Origin: an uncultured Eubacteriaceae bacterium
Lineage (GTDB): Bacteria > Bacillota > Clostridia > Lachnospirales > CAG-274
Direction: 5' to 3'
Length of the DNA: 64,000 nt
Assembly: GCA_947167715.1 (NCBI GenBank)
Contig: CAMVJD010000011.1
Span: 1 to 64,000, forward strand
Positions 17,570 through 26,670 of this stretch are shown piece by piece. Made by a program: the position numbers and the translations under genes. Each line of letters starts with the position of its first letter. Position 1 is the stretch's first letter. The notes beneath the pieces are model-generated. The model saw only the letters and a program-made list of their open reading frames with translations, had not been told where the DNA came from and made no database searches.

Positions 17570-19705
17570 ATGGACGAATTATACGCAGAAAGATACGAAA
17601 AAATTTGGGGTTTTATCAACTCGGAGCAGTACGATCCAATGTTTGCAAAGGATATCGCTATGCTTTTGGACATCAAATCGGGCGATATACAAATGCTTTA
17701 CGACATAATCGACGATATGGAGCGGAACGGCAAGATCATCCTTACCAAAAAGGGCAAGATAATGCTGCCTGCCGACCAGAATTTATACACGGGCACATTT
17801 ATCGGCAATGCGCGGGGCTTTGGTTTTGTAACCCGTGAGGATATGCCGCTTGCGGAGGATATTTTCATCCCGGCATCGGCGGTAAACGGCGCTATTCACC
17901 GCGACAGGGTAATGTGCCGCATAACCGCGCACCAAGGCAAGCGTGCCGAGGGCGAGATAGTCAAAATTTTAGAGCGCAGTATGAAGCACATTGTCGGCAC
18001 CTTTCAGGAGGGCAAGGGCTATGGCTTTGTCGTGCCCGACGATAAAAAGCTGGCAGACGATATTTTTATATCCAAAACAAATACATTGGGCGCGGTTACG
18101 GGTCACAAGGTAGTTGTTAAAATTATTAAAAATGCGGCGGATGACAGCAAGCCCGAGGGCAAGATAGTCGAGATAATCGGCCATATAAACGACCCCGGGG
18201 TGGATATCGTTTCCATTATCCGCCAGTTTGAGCTGCCGATGGATTTTGATGAGAAAATATATTCTTATATCGAGAATATCCCGTCCGAGGTGACCGAGGA
18301 TGAGCTTAAAAACCGCACCGACTACCGAAATGTGCAAATGGTGACGATAGACGGCGAGGATGCCAAGGATCTGGACGATGCCGTGTCGGTGGAAAGGCTT
18401 GAAAACGGCAATTACCGACTTGGCGTATATATTGCCGATGTTTCGCATTATGTGACACAGGGCAGTCCCCTTGACAAAGAGGCCTATGAGCGCGGCACCA
18501 GCGTTTATCTTGTGGACCGTGTTATACCTATGCTGCCGCACAAGCTGTCAAACGGTATTTGTTCGCTTAATGCGGGCTGTGACAGGCTTTGCCTTTGCTG
18601 TGTTATGGAAATTGACGGCGAGGGTGCCGTTGTTTCGCAAAAAATAGAGCAGGCGGTCATAAATGTTGACCGGCGTATGAGCTATACGGTCGTAAACAGC
18701 CTTTTGACGGACGAAAACAGCCCATATAAGGACGAATATGCAGAGCTTATGCCAATGTTTTTAAAAATGGCACAGCTTAGGGATATACTTTTTGAAAAGC
18801 GCAGAAAGCGCGGCGCTATTGAGTTTGAATCGCGTGAGGCAAAAATCATTCTGGACGAAAAGGGCAAGCCTGTTGATATAAAGCCTTATGAGCGCAATAT
18901 TGCCACAAGCATTATCGAGGAATTTATGCTTGCCGCAAACGAATGTATCGCCGAATATTATTTTTGGCTGGAGCTGCCCTTTGTTTACCGTAACCACGAG
19001 GAGCCCGACAGCGAAAAGGTGGATAAGCTGCGCGAGGTGATAGCAAATTTGGGCTATTATTTAAAGGGCAGTGCGACTCACCCGAAAAGCTTTCAAAAGC
19101 TGCTGGCGCAGACCAAGGATAAGCCCGAGGAAATGCTTATTCACCGCATGGTGCTGCGCAGCCTTAAGCAGGCGCGCTACAGCCCGAGCAATCTGGGACA
19201 TTTCGGCCTTGCGGCAAAGTATTACTGTCATTTTACCTCGCCCATACGCCGCTACCCCGATTTGCAGATACACCGCATAATAAGCAAAAATATCGAGGGC
19301 ACGCTGACCGAAAATGATTTGAATTATCTTAATAAAAATCTTCCCGAGATAACCTCGCATTGCTCCATGACGGAAAGACGCGCGGACGAGGCGGAGAGAG
19401 AAACGGACAAATACAAAATGGTGGAATATATGTCCGACAAGGTGGGGCAGGAGTTTGACGGCCTTATAAGCGGCGTTACAAGCTGGGGCATCTATGTCGA
19501 GCTGCCCAACACCATAGAGGGCATGGTGGCGGTAAAAAATCTTACCGACGACTACTATATTTTTGACGAGGATAAAATGCTGTTTTTCGGCGAAAGAACG
19601 CACAAGGAATATAAAATAGGTCAAAAAGTGCGCGTTAAGCTGGAAAGCGCAAGCGTTATGACAAGGACTATAGATTTTGTTTTTGCAGACAATAAAAAAG
19701 AGTAA
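17570..19705 (+). CDS. rnr: Ribonuclease R
   Basis: 711 residues from the ATG at 17570, chosen for the GGGAGGTG site 6 bases upstream. RNase R is a processive 3'-5' exoribonuclease that degrades structured RNA and acts with SmpB/tmRNA. Domains: an N-terminal winged helix (1-65), two cold-shock OB folds (GNARGFGFVTRED near 80; GKGYGFVVPDDKK near 150), the RNB catalytic core (DGEDAKDLDDAVSVE with the metal-binding Asp cluster, and HFTSPIRRYPDLQIHR), and an S1 domain (GVTSWGIYVELPNTIEG). The lysine-rich tail found in some homologues is very short here. Confidence 0.96.
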   Translation: MDELYAERYEKIWGFINSEQYDPMFAKDIAMLLDIKSGDIQMLYDIIDDMERNGKIILTKKGKIMLPADQNLYTGTFIGNARGFGFVTREDMPLAEDIFIPASAVNGAIHRDRVMCRITAHQGKRAEGEIVKILERSMKHIVGTFQEGKGYGFVVPDDKKLADDIFISKTNTLGAVTGHKVVVKIIKNAADDSKPEGKIVEIIGHINDPGVDIVSIIRQFELPMDFDEKIYSYIENIPSEVTEDELKNRTDYRNVQMVTIDGEDAKDLDDAVSVERLENGNYRLGVYIADVSHYVTQGSPLDKEAYERGTSVYLVDRVIPMLPHKLSNGICSLNAGCDRLCLCCVMEIDGEGAVVSQKIEQAVINVDRRMSYTVVNSLLTDENSPYKDEYAELMPMFLKMAQLRDILFEKRRKRGAIEFESREAKIILDEKGKPVDIKPYERNIATSIIEEFMLAANECIAEYYFWLELPFVYRNHEEPDSEKVDKLREVIANLGYYLKGSATHPKSFQKLLAQTKDKPEEMLIHRMVLRSLKQARYSPSNLGHFGLAAKYYCHFTSPIRRYPDLQIHRIISKNIEGTLTENDLNYLNKNLPEITSHCSMTERRADEAERETDKYKMVEYMSDKVGQEFDGLISGVTSWGIYVELPNTIEGMVAVKNLTDDYYIFDEDKMLFFGERTHKEYKIGQKVRVKLESASVMTRTIDFVFADNKKE

Positions 19706-19719
19706 GGCAGGTGAAGCGT

Positions 19720-21243
19720 ATGCTTGCAAAGGTTTTATCGGCAGCTATTTTAGGCATAGAGGGTTATCTGGTCGAGGCCGAGGTGGATGTCAGTACGGGG
19801 TTTCCCGCCTTTGATATAGTCGGTCTGCCCGACAACGCCGTTAAGGAATCCCGCGAGAGGGTCAGGACGGCACTTAAAAATGCGGAGTATGATATGCCGC
19901 CAAAAAGAATAACCGTAAATCTTGCGCCCGCAAACACCAAAAAAGAGGGTTCTATTTACGACCTGCCCATAGCTATGGGACTTTTGGCGTGCGCGGGGGT
20001 AGTACCGAAACGCGAGGAGATACTTGTCATCGGCGAGCTGTCGCTTGACGGCTCCGTGCGCCCCGTGGACGGCGTTTTGCCTATGCTGCACTATGCCTAT
20101 GAGCAGGGTATAAGGGAGTGCATAGTTCCCTTTGAAAATGCCGAGGAGGCCGCACTTGTAAAGGGTATGACGGTCTATCCGGTTATGCATATCGCGCAGG
20201 CGGTGGCCGTTTTTAAGGGCGACAAAAGCATAAAGCCCTTTACCGTGGATATAGATGCGCTTTTTACCTCGCACGAGGGCGCGGAGCTGTTTGACTTTGC
20301 CGATGTAAAGGGGCAGGAAAGCGTAAAGCGCGCCCTTGAAATAGCGGCGGCGGGTATGCACAATATCCTTATGATAGGTCCGCCCGGCTCGGGCAAAACA
20401 ATGATGGCAAGGCGTATGCCGAGCATCCTGCCCGATTTGACCTTTGAGGAAAGCATGGAGATAACCAAAATTTATTCCGTTGCGGGGCTTTTAAGGAGCA
20501 AAAATGCGCTTATAACCACAAGACCCTTCCGCGCACCGCACCACACCATATCAAATGTGGCTATGGTAGGCGGCGGCAGAGTACCCAAGCCCGGCGAGGT
20601 GAGTCTGTCGCACAACGGTATTCTTTTCCTTGACGAACTGCCCGAATTTGCGCGCTCCGTTCTGGAGGAGCTGCGCCAGCCCCTTGAGGATGCACAGGTC
20701 ACGATAAGCCGCGTAAACGGCACTATGACCTATCCCGCAAGCGTTATGCTGGTCGCAAGCATGAATCCCTGCCCCTGCGGCTATCACGGCTATTCGGCAA
20801 AATGCACCTGCCGCGAAAGCGAGATAGCAAAATATATGGGCAAGATAAGCGGCCCCCTGCTTGACAGAATAGATATACATATCGAGGCTGCCGCCGTGGA
20901 TTTTGACAAAATGGGCAGTACGGCACCCTCGGAAAGCTCGGCACAGATAAGGGAAAGGGTGGTAAAGGCGCATAAAATACAGCAGCAGCGCTACAAGGAC
21001 GAAAATGTTTATTTTAATTCGCAGCTGTCGGCGGCGCAGATAAATAAATACTGTAAACTCGGTGCGGCCGAAACAAGGCTTATGAAAACGGCCTTTGAAA
21101 GCCTTGGGATGAGCGGCAGAGCCTACCATAAAATTTTAAAGCTTGCAAGGACAATAGCCGATCTTGACGGCAGCGAAAATATACTTGCAAAGCATATCGC
21201 CGAGGCACTCCAGCTTAGAAACCTTGACAGGAAGAAGATCTGA
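19720..21243 (+). CDS. YifB-family Mg-chelatase-like AAA ATPase (ComM-like)
   Basis: 507 residues. The ATG at 19720 is preferred over a GTG at 19711 because the latter is part of the AGGTG binding site. Domains: an N-terminal ChlI-type domain (TGFPAFDIVGLPDNAVKESRE), the AAA ATPase core with Walker A GPPGSGKTMMARR, Walker B GILFLDELPEF and sensor VASMNPCPCGYHG, and a C-terminal Mg-chelatase helical domain (LGMSGRAYHKILKLARTIADL). The ComM orthologue is a helicase that promotes branch migration during natural transformation; the role in Clostridia is less clear. It starts 14 bases after rnr. Confidence 0.93.
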   Translation: MLAKVLSAAILGIEGYLVEAEVDVSTGFPAFDIVGLPDNAVKESRERVRTALKNAEYDMPPKRITVNLAPANTKKEGSIYDLPIAMGLLACAGVVPKREEILVIGELSLDGSVRPVDGVLPMLHYAYEQGIRECIVPFENAEEAALVKGMTVYPVMHIAQAVAVFKGDKSIKPFTVDIDALFTSHEGAELFDFADVKGQESVKRALEIAAAGMHNILMIGPPGSGKTMMARRMPSILPDLTFEESMEITKIYSVAGLLRSKNALITTRPFRAPHHTISNVAMVGGGRVPKPGEVSLSHNGILFLDELPEFARSVLEELRQPLEDAQVTISRVNGTMTYPASVMLVASMNPCPCGYHGYSAKCTCRESEIAKYMGKISGPLLDRIDIHIEAAAVDFDKMGSTAPSESSAQIRERVVKAHKIQQQRYKDENVYFNSQLSAAQINKYCKLGAAETRLMKTAFESLGMSGRAYHKILKLARTIADLDGSENILAKHIAEALQLRNLDRKKI

Positions 21244-21343
21244 CGGAACCTTTGCTCACGATTTTTTTTGTGCAAAATTATTTTTTTGTTATGTAAGTAT
21301 CTATGTATAACTTACCCAAAAAATGTAAAAAATAATTGTTAAT

Positions 21344-21380
21344 AAAGACAATTTAAAATTTTTGTCTTTTGTGTTACAAT
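21344..21380 (+). promoter_or_regulatory. Extended -10 promoter with inverted repeat upstream of the CarD-like gene
   Basis: TACAAT (21375-21380) is preceded by TG one base away. Directly upstream, AAAGACAA and TTGTCTTT (about 21344-21369) form a perfect 8-bp inverted repeat around an AT spacer. It could be an operator or a weak terminator of the preceding gene. Confidence 0.45.
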
Positions 21381-21426
21381 AAATATGTAAGTATCGTGAA
21401 CAATTTTGGTAGAAAGGAGGATAATT

Positions 21427-21906
21427 GTGTTTGCCATAGGTGACAGGGTCCTTTACCCGATGTATGGCGCAGGTATAATCGAAGGTATAGAGGATAAGCT
21501 GGTGAACGGTATTTTGACGGCTTATTATGTGCTTAAAATTTCGGTTGGCAATTTAAAAATAAGTATTTCGGTAAACAGGGCAGAGGAAAAGGGCATAAGG
21601 AATATTGCGGCCCCTAATGAGGTTCTGGACATTATTGCAAAAACGGATGTTATTGATATGCCCGATAACTGGAATGTGCGCTATAAGCAAAATATGGAGA
21701 AGCTTAAAACAGGCGACCTTAAAACAGAGGTAGAGGTATACAAGACCCTAATAATGCGCGAAAGAAACAAGATGCTTTCAAGCATTGAAAAAAAGATGCT
21801 GGGCAATGCCAAGCAAATAATAGTAAGCGAAATAATTTTATCACATGATGTTGACAAGCCTACCGCGGAGCGGATGTTAAACGATAATATTATGCAGACG
21901 GCGTAA
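21427..21906 (+). CDS. CarD/CdnL-family RNA polymerase-binding regulator
   Basis: 159 residues from a GTG at 21427, with AAAGGAGG 6 bases upstream. The N-terminal RNA polymerase interaction domain, related to the TRCF tudor-like fold, is clear (FAIGDRVLYPMYGAGIIEGIED). The C-terminal helical domain (about 85-159; KMLSSIEKKMLGNAKQIIVSE) contacts promoter DNA near the -10 in characterised homologues and stabilises the open complex. It is followed by its own terminator, so it is probably monocistronic. Confidence 0.9.
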   Translation: MFAIGDRVLYPMYGAGIIEGIEDKLVNGILTAYYVLKISVGNLKISISVNRAEEKGIRNIAAPNEVLDIIAKTDVIDMPDNWNVRYKQNMEKLKTGDLKTEVEVYKTLIMRERNKMLSSIEKKMLGNAKQIIVSEIILSHDVDKPTAERMLNDNIMQTA

Positions 21907-21920
21907 GGCGTGTAGTTCAT

Positions 21921-21951
21921 ATCCCTTTTCATTTTGAAAGGGGATTTTTTT
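21921..21951 (+). terminator. Terminator of the CarD-like gene
   Basis: ATCCCTTTTC (21921-21930) pairs with GAAAGGGGAT (21936-21945), with one G-U, around a 5-base loop, followed by seven or so T. Confidence 0.9.
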
Positions 21952-22019
21952 GCGTCAACATTTTTTGTCCCCGTGCATATATCTTTAAAGAATATTATAC
22001 AAAAAAAGGACTTGATATT

Positions 22020-23870
22020 ATGTGCGGAATTACGGGATTTGCGGATTTTTCCGTCGATTTTACGCAAAAGCGCGGCGAAAATATCTCTTTAATTAAAACA
22101 ATGCATCAAGCCATAGCCCACCGCGGCGGTGATGCCTCGGGCGAATATCTGTCAAAAAATGCGGGACTTGGACACGCGCGTCTGACCATACGCGGCCTTG
22201 ATGCGGCAAGCGACCAGCCAATGATAAGGCGGCGGGGCGAGGACGAATACGCCATAGTCTATAACGGCGAGGTATACAACACGGACGAAATAAACAGGGA
22301 TCTTATAAAAAAGGGGTACGATTTTAAAACAAATTCCGACACGGAGACCATTTTATACGCCTATATGGAATACGGCGCGGACTGCGTGCGGCTTTTAAAC
22401 GGCATTTTTGCCTTTGCGATATGGGACAGCCGTTTGGAAAAGCTTTTTCTTTTCCGCGACCGTTCGGGCATAAAGCCGCTGTTTTACACAATAAAAAACG
22501 GGCTTTTAGTATTTGGCTCGGAGCTTAAGGCAATTTTTGCCTACCCCGATATTCGCCCCGTTATAGATGCCGACAGCCTGCGCAAGGTCTTTTCTATATT
22601 GCCCGCGCGCACCGAGGGCGATGGCGTTTTTAAGGATATGTATGAAATAAAATACGGCTGCTTCGGGGTTTTTGATAAAAGCGGCTTTTCACAGCACAGG
22701 TACTGGCAGCTTGAAAGCCGTCCGCATACCGAGGACTATCCGACCACAGCAGAGCATCTTAAAAGCCTTATTATTGACAGCGTAAGGGGACAAATGGTGT
22801 CGGATGTGCCTGTTTGCAGCTTTCTTTCGGGCGGACTTGACAGCTGCATAGTTACGGCAATAGCATCAAATTATCTTGCCGAGCAAAGGAAAATTTTAAA
22901 CACCTTTTCCTTTGATTTTACAGAAAACGACCGCTATTTTGTATCAAACAGCTTTCAGCCCGAGCAGGATAAGCCGTATGTACGCAAAATGCTTGCACAC
23001 TTTAATTTAAACCACACCTTTTTGGAGTGCAGTCAGCCCGATCTGGCGGACTATCTTTACAAGGCCGTTGACGCAAAGGATATGCCCGGAATGGCAGATG
23101 TTGATGCCTCGCTTTTGTATTTTTGCAGGGAGGTAAAAAAGCATAACAAGGTGACTTTGACCGGCGAATGTGCGGATGAGATTTTCGGCGGCTATCCCTG
23201 GTTTCACAGACCCGAGTTTATAAATGCCGACACCTTTCCGTGGTCGATAAATATTGATGTGCGCGAAAGCCTTTTAAAAAGCGACATAGCCGAAAGGCTC
23301 AACATAAAGGAATATGTACACGGCATTTATAAAGCTACCCTTGCCGAGGTACCGCAGCTTGACGGCGAAACGGGCATAAAGCGCCGCCAAAGAGAGATAA
23401 GCTACCTTAATTTAAAGCAGTTTATGACCACGCTTTTGTGGCGTATGGATACCGCAAGCATGTACAGCGGCCTTGAAGCGCGCGTACCCTTTGCCGACCA
23501 CCGCATTATAGAATATATGTGGAACGTGCCCTTTGATATGAAATGCCCGAACGGTGTTGTAAAGGGGCTTTTAAGGGACAGCGCAAAGGGTCTTTTGCCC
23601 GAGGAATTAAGGCTGCGCAGAAAAAGTCCGTACCCCAAGACCTATAACCCCGAATACGAGCGCATTTTAAAGCAAAGGCTAAATAAAATTATTGATGACA
23701 GCTCGGCGCCGCTTAATATGCTTATAGATAAAAATGCCGCCATATCGCTTGTGACAGCCCCGTCCGAGTACGGCAAGCCCTGGTTTGGCCAGCTGATGAG
23801 TACTCCGCAGATGATAGCCTATCTTATACAGGTAAACTATTGGCTTGAAAAATACGGTGTTGATATATAA
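22020..23870 (+). CDS. asnB: Asparagine synthase (glutamine-hydrolysing)
   Basis: 616 residues. It converts aspartate to asparagine using glutamine and ATP. The N-terminal class II glutaminase has the nucleophile Cys2 (MCGITGFAD), AHRGGDASGEY and YNGEVYN. The synthetase domain has SFLSGGLDSCIV (ATP pyrophosphatase loop), GECADEIFGGYPWF and LEARVPFADHRI. The start follows AAAGGA. Length and architecture are those of a standard AsnB rather than a peptidoglycan-amidating or antibiotic-cluster form, although the substrate cannot be proved from sequence. It has no operon partner upstream; 192 bases separate it from cobU. Confidence 0.9.
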   Translation: MCGITGFADFSVDFTQKRGENISLIKTMHQAIAHRGGDASGEYLSKNAGLGHARLTIRGLDAASDQPMIRRRGEDEYAIVYNGEVYNTDEINRDLIKKGYDFKTNSDTETILYAYMEYGADCVRLLNGIFAFAIWDSRLEKLFLFRDRSGIKPLFYTIKNGLLVFGSELKAIFAYPDIRPVIDADSLRKVFSILPARTEGDGVFKDMYEIKYGCFGVFDKSGFSQHRYWQLESRPHTEDYPTTAEHLKSLIIDSVRGQMVSDVPVCSFLSGGLDSCIVTAIASNYLAEQRKILNTFSFDFTENDRYFVSNSFQPEQDKPYVRKMLAHFNLNHTFLECSQPDLADYLYKAVDAKDMPGMADVDASLLYFCREVKKHNKVTLTGECADEIFGGYPWFHRPEFINADTFPWSINIDVRESLLKSDIAERLNIKEYVHGIYKATLAEVPQLDGETGIKRRQREISYLNLKQFMTTLLWRMDTASMYSGLEARVPFADHRIIEYMWNVPFDMKCPNGVVKGLLRDSAKGLLPEELRLRRKSPYPKTYNPEYERILKQRLNKIIDDSSAPLNMLIDKNAAISLVTAPSEYGKPWFGQLMSTPQMIAYLIQVNYWLEKYGVDI

Positions 23871-23882
23871 AAATAGCTGTTC

Positions 23883-23911
23883 TTGTATTATTACAAATTT
23901 TGTGATAAAAT
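23883..23911 (+). promoter_or_regulatory. Promoter of the cobalamin operon
   Basis: TTGTAT (23883-23888) and TAAAAT (23906-23911) are 17 bases apart, and TG stands one base before the -10. Transcription is expected from about 23918, leaving a leader of about 145 bases before cobU. Confidence 0.65.
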
Positions 23912-23917
23912 AGAATA

Positions 23918-24062
23918 AAGGGCCTTGACACATTAAGCAAGTCCGCGCGTTTTGGACACAGGATATTGCTTATAGTCGGGCAGCAGTTAAAATATACAGC
24001 AAAAACAAATGCGCTTAAGTGTGATCTGCGCATTTTATTTGCGGGACCAAAAGGAAATATCT
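23918..24062 (+). promoter_or_regulatory. Structured leader with mutually exclusive stem and terminator-like hairpin (candidate riboswitch)
   Basis: CACATTAAGC (23929-23938) can pair with GCTTAAGTGTG (24013-24023, one bulged G) to close a domain of about 95 bases. The overlapping hairpin AAATGCGC/GCGCATTT (24007-24014 and 24028-24035) is followed by a T-rich run and looks like an intrinsic terminator. Both cannot form fully at once. Inside are GTCC/GGAC and AAGCAA/TTGCTT pairings and an unpaired ACAGGATA. The conserved core of the AdoCbl riboswitch was not found; a NiCo-type aptamer was considered but not matched. Confidence 0.5.
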
Positions 24063-24578
24063 ATGCATATACTTATAACGGGCGGCAGCGGCAGCGGCAA
24101 AAGCGAATATGCCGAAAACACCGCTGTTGCCCTTAAAACCAAGCTTGGCGCAGGGCAGCTTTATTACCTTGCGGCTATGAAGCCCTTTGGCGGGGAGGGC
24201 AGGGCGCGCATTGAAAAACACCGCAGACAGCGTGCGGGTAAGGGCTTTGAAACAATAGAAAGCTATACGGCGAAAATGCCGCGTATTTCAAGGGACAGCG
24301 TGGTGCTGTTGGAATGCCTGTCAAACCTGACGGCAAACGAGGTGTTTGACGAAAAAAATAAAAACGCACAGTCCGATATTATTGATTTTATTACCGCTTT
24401 GTCGCACAGCTGCAAGGCGCTGATCGTTGTTACAAACGAGGTCTTTTCGGACGGGCTTTTGTATGATGAAGATACAATAAACTATATTAGAATTTTGGGT
24501 GATTTAAACTGCCGCATTTCAAAGGCCGCCGACAGCGTTTTTGAGGTGGTCTGCGGCATACCCGTGAGGATAAAATAA
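24063..24578 (+). CDS. cobU: Adenosylcobinamide kinase / adenosylcobinamide-phosphate guanylyltransferase
   Basis: 171 residues from the ATG at 24063 (AAGGA upstream). It phosphorylates adenosylcobinamide and then attaches GMP to give AdoCbi-GDP. The P-loop GGSGSGKS lies at residues 7-14. The segment RARIEKHRRQR contains the His-Arg of the guanylation site, and the C-terminal VFEVVCGIPVRIK is typical of the family. Its stop overlaps the start of cobS (TAATG). It is the first gene of the operon behind the structured leader. Confidence 0.92.
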   Translation: MHILITGGSGSGKSEYAENTAVALKTKLGAGQLYYLAAMKPFGGEGRARIEKHRRQRAGKGFETIESYTAKMPRISRDSVVLLECLSNLTANEVFDEKNKNAQSDIIDFITALSHSCKALIVVTNEVFSDGLLYDEDTINYIRILGDLNCRISKAADSVFEVVCGIPVRIK

Positions 24579-25351
24579 TGATAAAAAAACAGATAAAGGC
24601 TTTTTTTGCGGCGTTTTCAATGTACAGTAAAATACCCGTGCCGCAAATAAATTGGGATGCCGATACACTTAAATATGTGCTTTTTTATTTTCCGCTTGTC
24701 GGTGTTGCAATAAGCCTTGCAATGCTTCTGGCGGATATGGCGTTAAGCGCCGCAAATGCGGGAAATGTGCTTTGTGCCGCCGTAAAGGTCGTTATACCAA
24801 TAGCCGTAACGGGCGGCATACATCTTGACGGCTTTATTGATACTGCGGATGCGCTTGCATCCTATCAAACCAAGGAAAAAAAGCTTGAAATAATGAGCGA
24901 CCCGCATATAGGCGCGTTTGCGGCAATAGGGCTTGCCTGCTATATTTTGCTTTGCTTTGGGCTTTGGAGCGAGGCCGTATATAATTTCAGAATAAATTTT
25001 TGCGTATGCGGCGGCTTTGTCCTGTCAAGGGCGTTAAGCGGCTTTTGTCTGGTTAATTTTAAAAAGGCAAAGACGGGCGGGCTTGCGGCGGCTTTTTCGG
25101 ATAGTTCGGCAAAAAACGCGGTAACTGTGGTCATGCTTGTATACATAATTTTAATTGTATTGTCTATGGTCAAGGCCTGCGGGATATTTGCGGCCTTTCC
25201 GATAACGGCGGCAGCGTGCTGTGTAATAATATATTATTTTACGGCAAAGGTCAATTTCGGCGGCGTTACGGGCGATACTGCGGGCCGGTTTTTATGTATT
25301 TGCGAGCTTGCGGTCTTATGCAGCTGTGTGATAGGAGATAAAATATTATGA
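24578..25351 (+). CDS. cobS: Adenosylcobinamide-GDP ribazoletransferase (cobalamin synthase)
   Basis: 257 residues, a polytopic membrane protein. It joins AdoCbi-GDP to alpha-ribazole (or its phosphate) in the last steps of cobalamin assembly. Recognisable segments are FFAAFSMYSKIPVP at the N-terminus, GGIHLDGFIDTADAL with the conserved Asp residues that bind metal, and FGGVTGDTAGR near the C-terminus. It overlaps the upstream cobU by one base and the downstream short cobU-like gene by four (ATGATA region), pointing to tight translational coupling. Confidence 0.95.
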   Translation: MIKKQIKAFFAAFSMYSKIPVPQINWDADTLKYVLFYFPLVGVAISLAMLLADMALSAANAGNVLCAAVKVVIPIAVTGGIHLDGFIDTADALASYQTKEKKLEIMSDPHIGAFAAIGLACYILLCFGLWSEAVYNFRINFCVCGGFVLSRALSGFCLVNFKKAKTGGLAAAFSDSSAKNAVTVVMLVYIILIVLSMVKACGIFAAFPITAAACCVIIYYFTAKVNFGGVTGDTAGRFLCICELAVLCSCVIGDKIL

Positions 25352-25671
25352 TACTTGTGATAGGCGGTGCCTTTCAGGGCAAGACGGAGTTTGCAAAAAG
25401 CCGTTTTTGCGCGGACGAGGCCGAAATGTTCAATGCTTTTCATTTAAAAATACGCGAAACGATGAAAAACGGCGGCGATATATCGGCAGTCACGGAAAGT
25501 GCAAAAAAATTTAAGATAGTGATAAGCGACGAGGTCGGCAGCGGGATAATACCCCTTGATAAATTCGACCGCGACTGGCGTGAAACGGTTGGCCGCGAGC
25601 TATTTAAAATAGCGGCCTGCGCCGACGAGGTCTGGCGGGTAAGCTGCGGTATGGGACAAAAAATAAAATGA
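25348..25671 (+). CDS. Short CobU-like P-loop protein
   Basis: 107 residues. It has a P-loop, GGAFQGKTEFAK (residues 6-17), ISDEVGSGIIPLD in the position of the CobU TNEVG motif, and a C-terminus CADEVWRVSCGMGQKIK that aligns with the end of CobU. It lacks the middle part that carries the RIxxHR guanylation motif and is about 60 residues shorter than the full CobU encoded two genes upstream. It could be a kinase-only or regulatory paralogue. It overlaps cobS upstream and cbiB downstream by four bases each, so it is an integral part of the operon. Confidence 0.75.
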   Translation: MILVIGGAFQGKTEFAKSRFCADEAEMFNAFHLKIRETMKNGGDISAVTESAKKFKIVISDEVGSGIIPLDKFDRDWRETVGRELFKIAACADEVWRVSCGMGQKIK

Positions 25672-26636
25672 GAGAATATTTTGAAGTATCTGTTATAAGC
25701 TGCGTTATCGGGTTTTTGCTGGACTTTGTGATAGGCGACCCTGCGTGGGCGTTCCACCCGATACGATTGATAGGCAATTTAATAAGCTTTTTTGAAAAGC
25801 TGTATAGGCGCATTTTTCCCAAAACAAAGGGGGGAGAGATGTACGCGGGCTTTTTGCTTGTGCTGTCGGTGTGCTTTATTACGTTTTTTACCGCCCTTTT
25901 TATCTCGGCGGCAATTAAAAATATTTATATAAAAATTGCGATAAATTCGCTTATATGCTGCTTTATGCTTGCGGCAAGGTCGCTTAAGCAAGAGAGCATG
26001 AGGGTCTATGACAAGCTAAAGCAAAACGATATCGAGGGCGCAAGAAAGGCCGTGTCAATGATAGTTGGCAGAGATACCGCAGTGCTTGACGAGCAAGGCA
26101 TAACAAAGGCCGCGGTGGAGACCGTTGCGGAAAATTTGTCCGACGGCGTTATTGCGCCTATGCTTTATATGATGTTTTTCGGCAGCGCGGCGGGTGTTTT
26201 GTACAAGGCGATAAACACTATGGACTCTATGGTGGGCTATAAAAACGACAAATATATCAATTTCGGAAAGTGTGCCGCAAGGCTTGATGATATCGTTAAT
26301 TTTATCCCGTCAAGGCTTTCCGCCCTTTTGCTTATACTTACCGCGCCGCTGTGCGGGCAAAGTGCGAAAAATGCCTTAAAAATTTTTATCCGTGACGGGG
26401 GAAAGCACGCCAGCCCGAATTCCGCCCGTACCGAGGCCGCCTGTGCAGGCGCAATGGGTATACAGCTTGCGGGGGATGCCTATTATTTCGGTAAGCTTTA
26501 CAAAAAGCCTTTTATCGGCGATGATATAAACGAGATAAAGCCCGAGCATATAGCCATAGCAAATAAAATGATGTACGCCGCGGCTTGGCTTGGACTGGTG
26601 ATTTTTGCGGGAATAATAGCTATCATATGGCTTTGA
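25668..26636 (+). CDS. cbiB: Adenosylcobinamide-phosphate synthase CbiB
   Basis: 322 residues, membrane protein. It attaches aminopropanol phosphate, made by CobD, to adenosylcobyric acid. Typical motifs are FVIGDPAWAFHPIRLIGNLI near the N-terminus, GRDTAVLDEQGITKAAVETVAEN in the middle, AINTMDSMVGYKNDKYINFGKCAARLDD and the C-terminal SPNSARTEAACAGAMGIQL. It overlaps the previous gene by four bases. cobD follows after a 34-base gap. Confidence 0.95.
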   Translation: MREYFEVSVISCVIGFLLDFVIGDPAWAFHPIRLIGNLISFFEKLYRRIFPKTKGGEMYAGFLLVLSVCFITFFTALFISAAIKNIYIKIAINSLICCFMLAARSLKQESMRVYDKLKQNDIEGARKAVSMIVGRDTAVLDEQGITKAAVETVAENLSDGVIAPMLYMMFFGSAAGVLYKAINTMDSMVGYKNDKYINFGKCAARLDDIVNFIPSRLSALLLILTAPLCGQSAKNALKIFIRDGGKHASPNSARTEAACAGAMGIQLAGDAYYFGKLYKKPFIGDDINEIKPEHIAIANKMMYAAAWLGLVIFAGIIAIIWL

Positions 26637-26670
26637 TATCAAAAATTCAAAATTTTAAAAAGGAGCAATT

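Noticed and set aside
23918..24062. Adenosylcobalamin riboswitch
   Set aside because: The position is right, but the conserved B12-box core and its flanking stems were not found, so only a generic structured leader is claimed.
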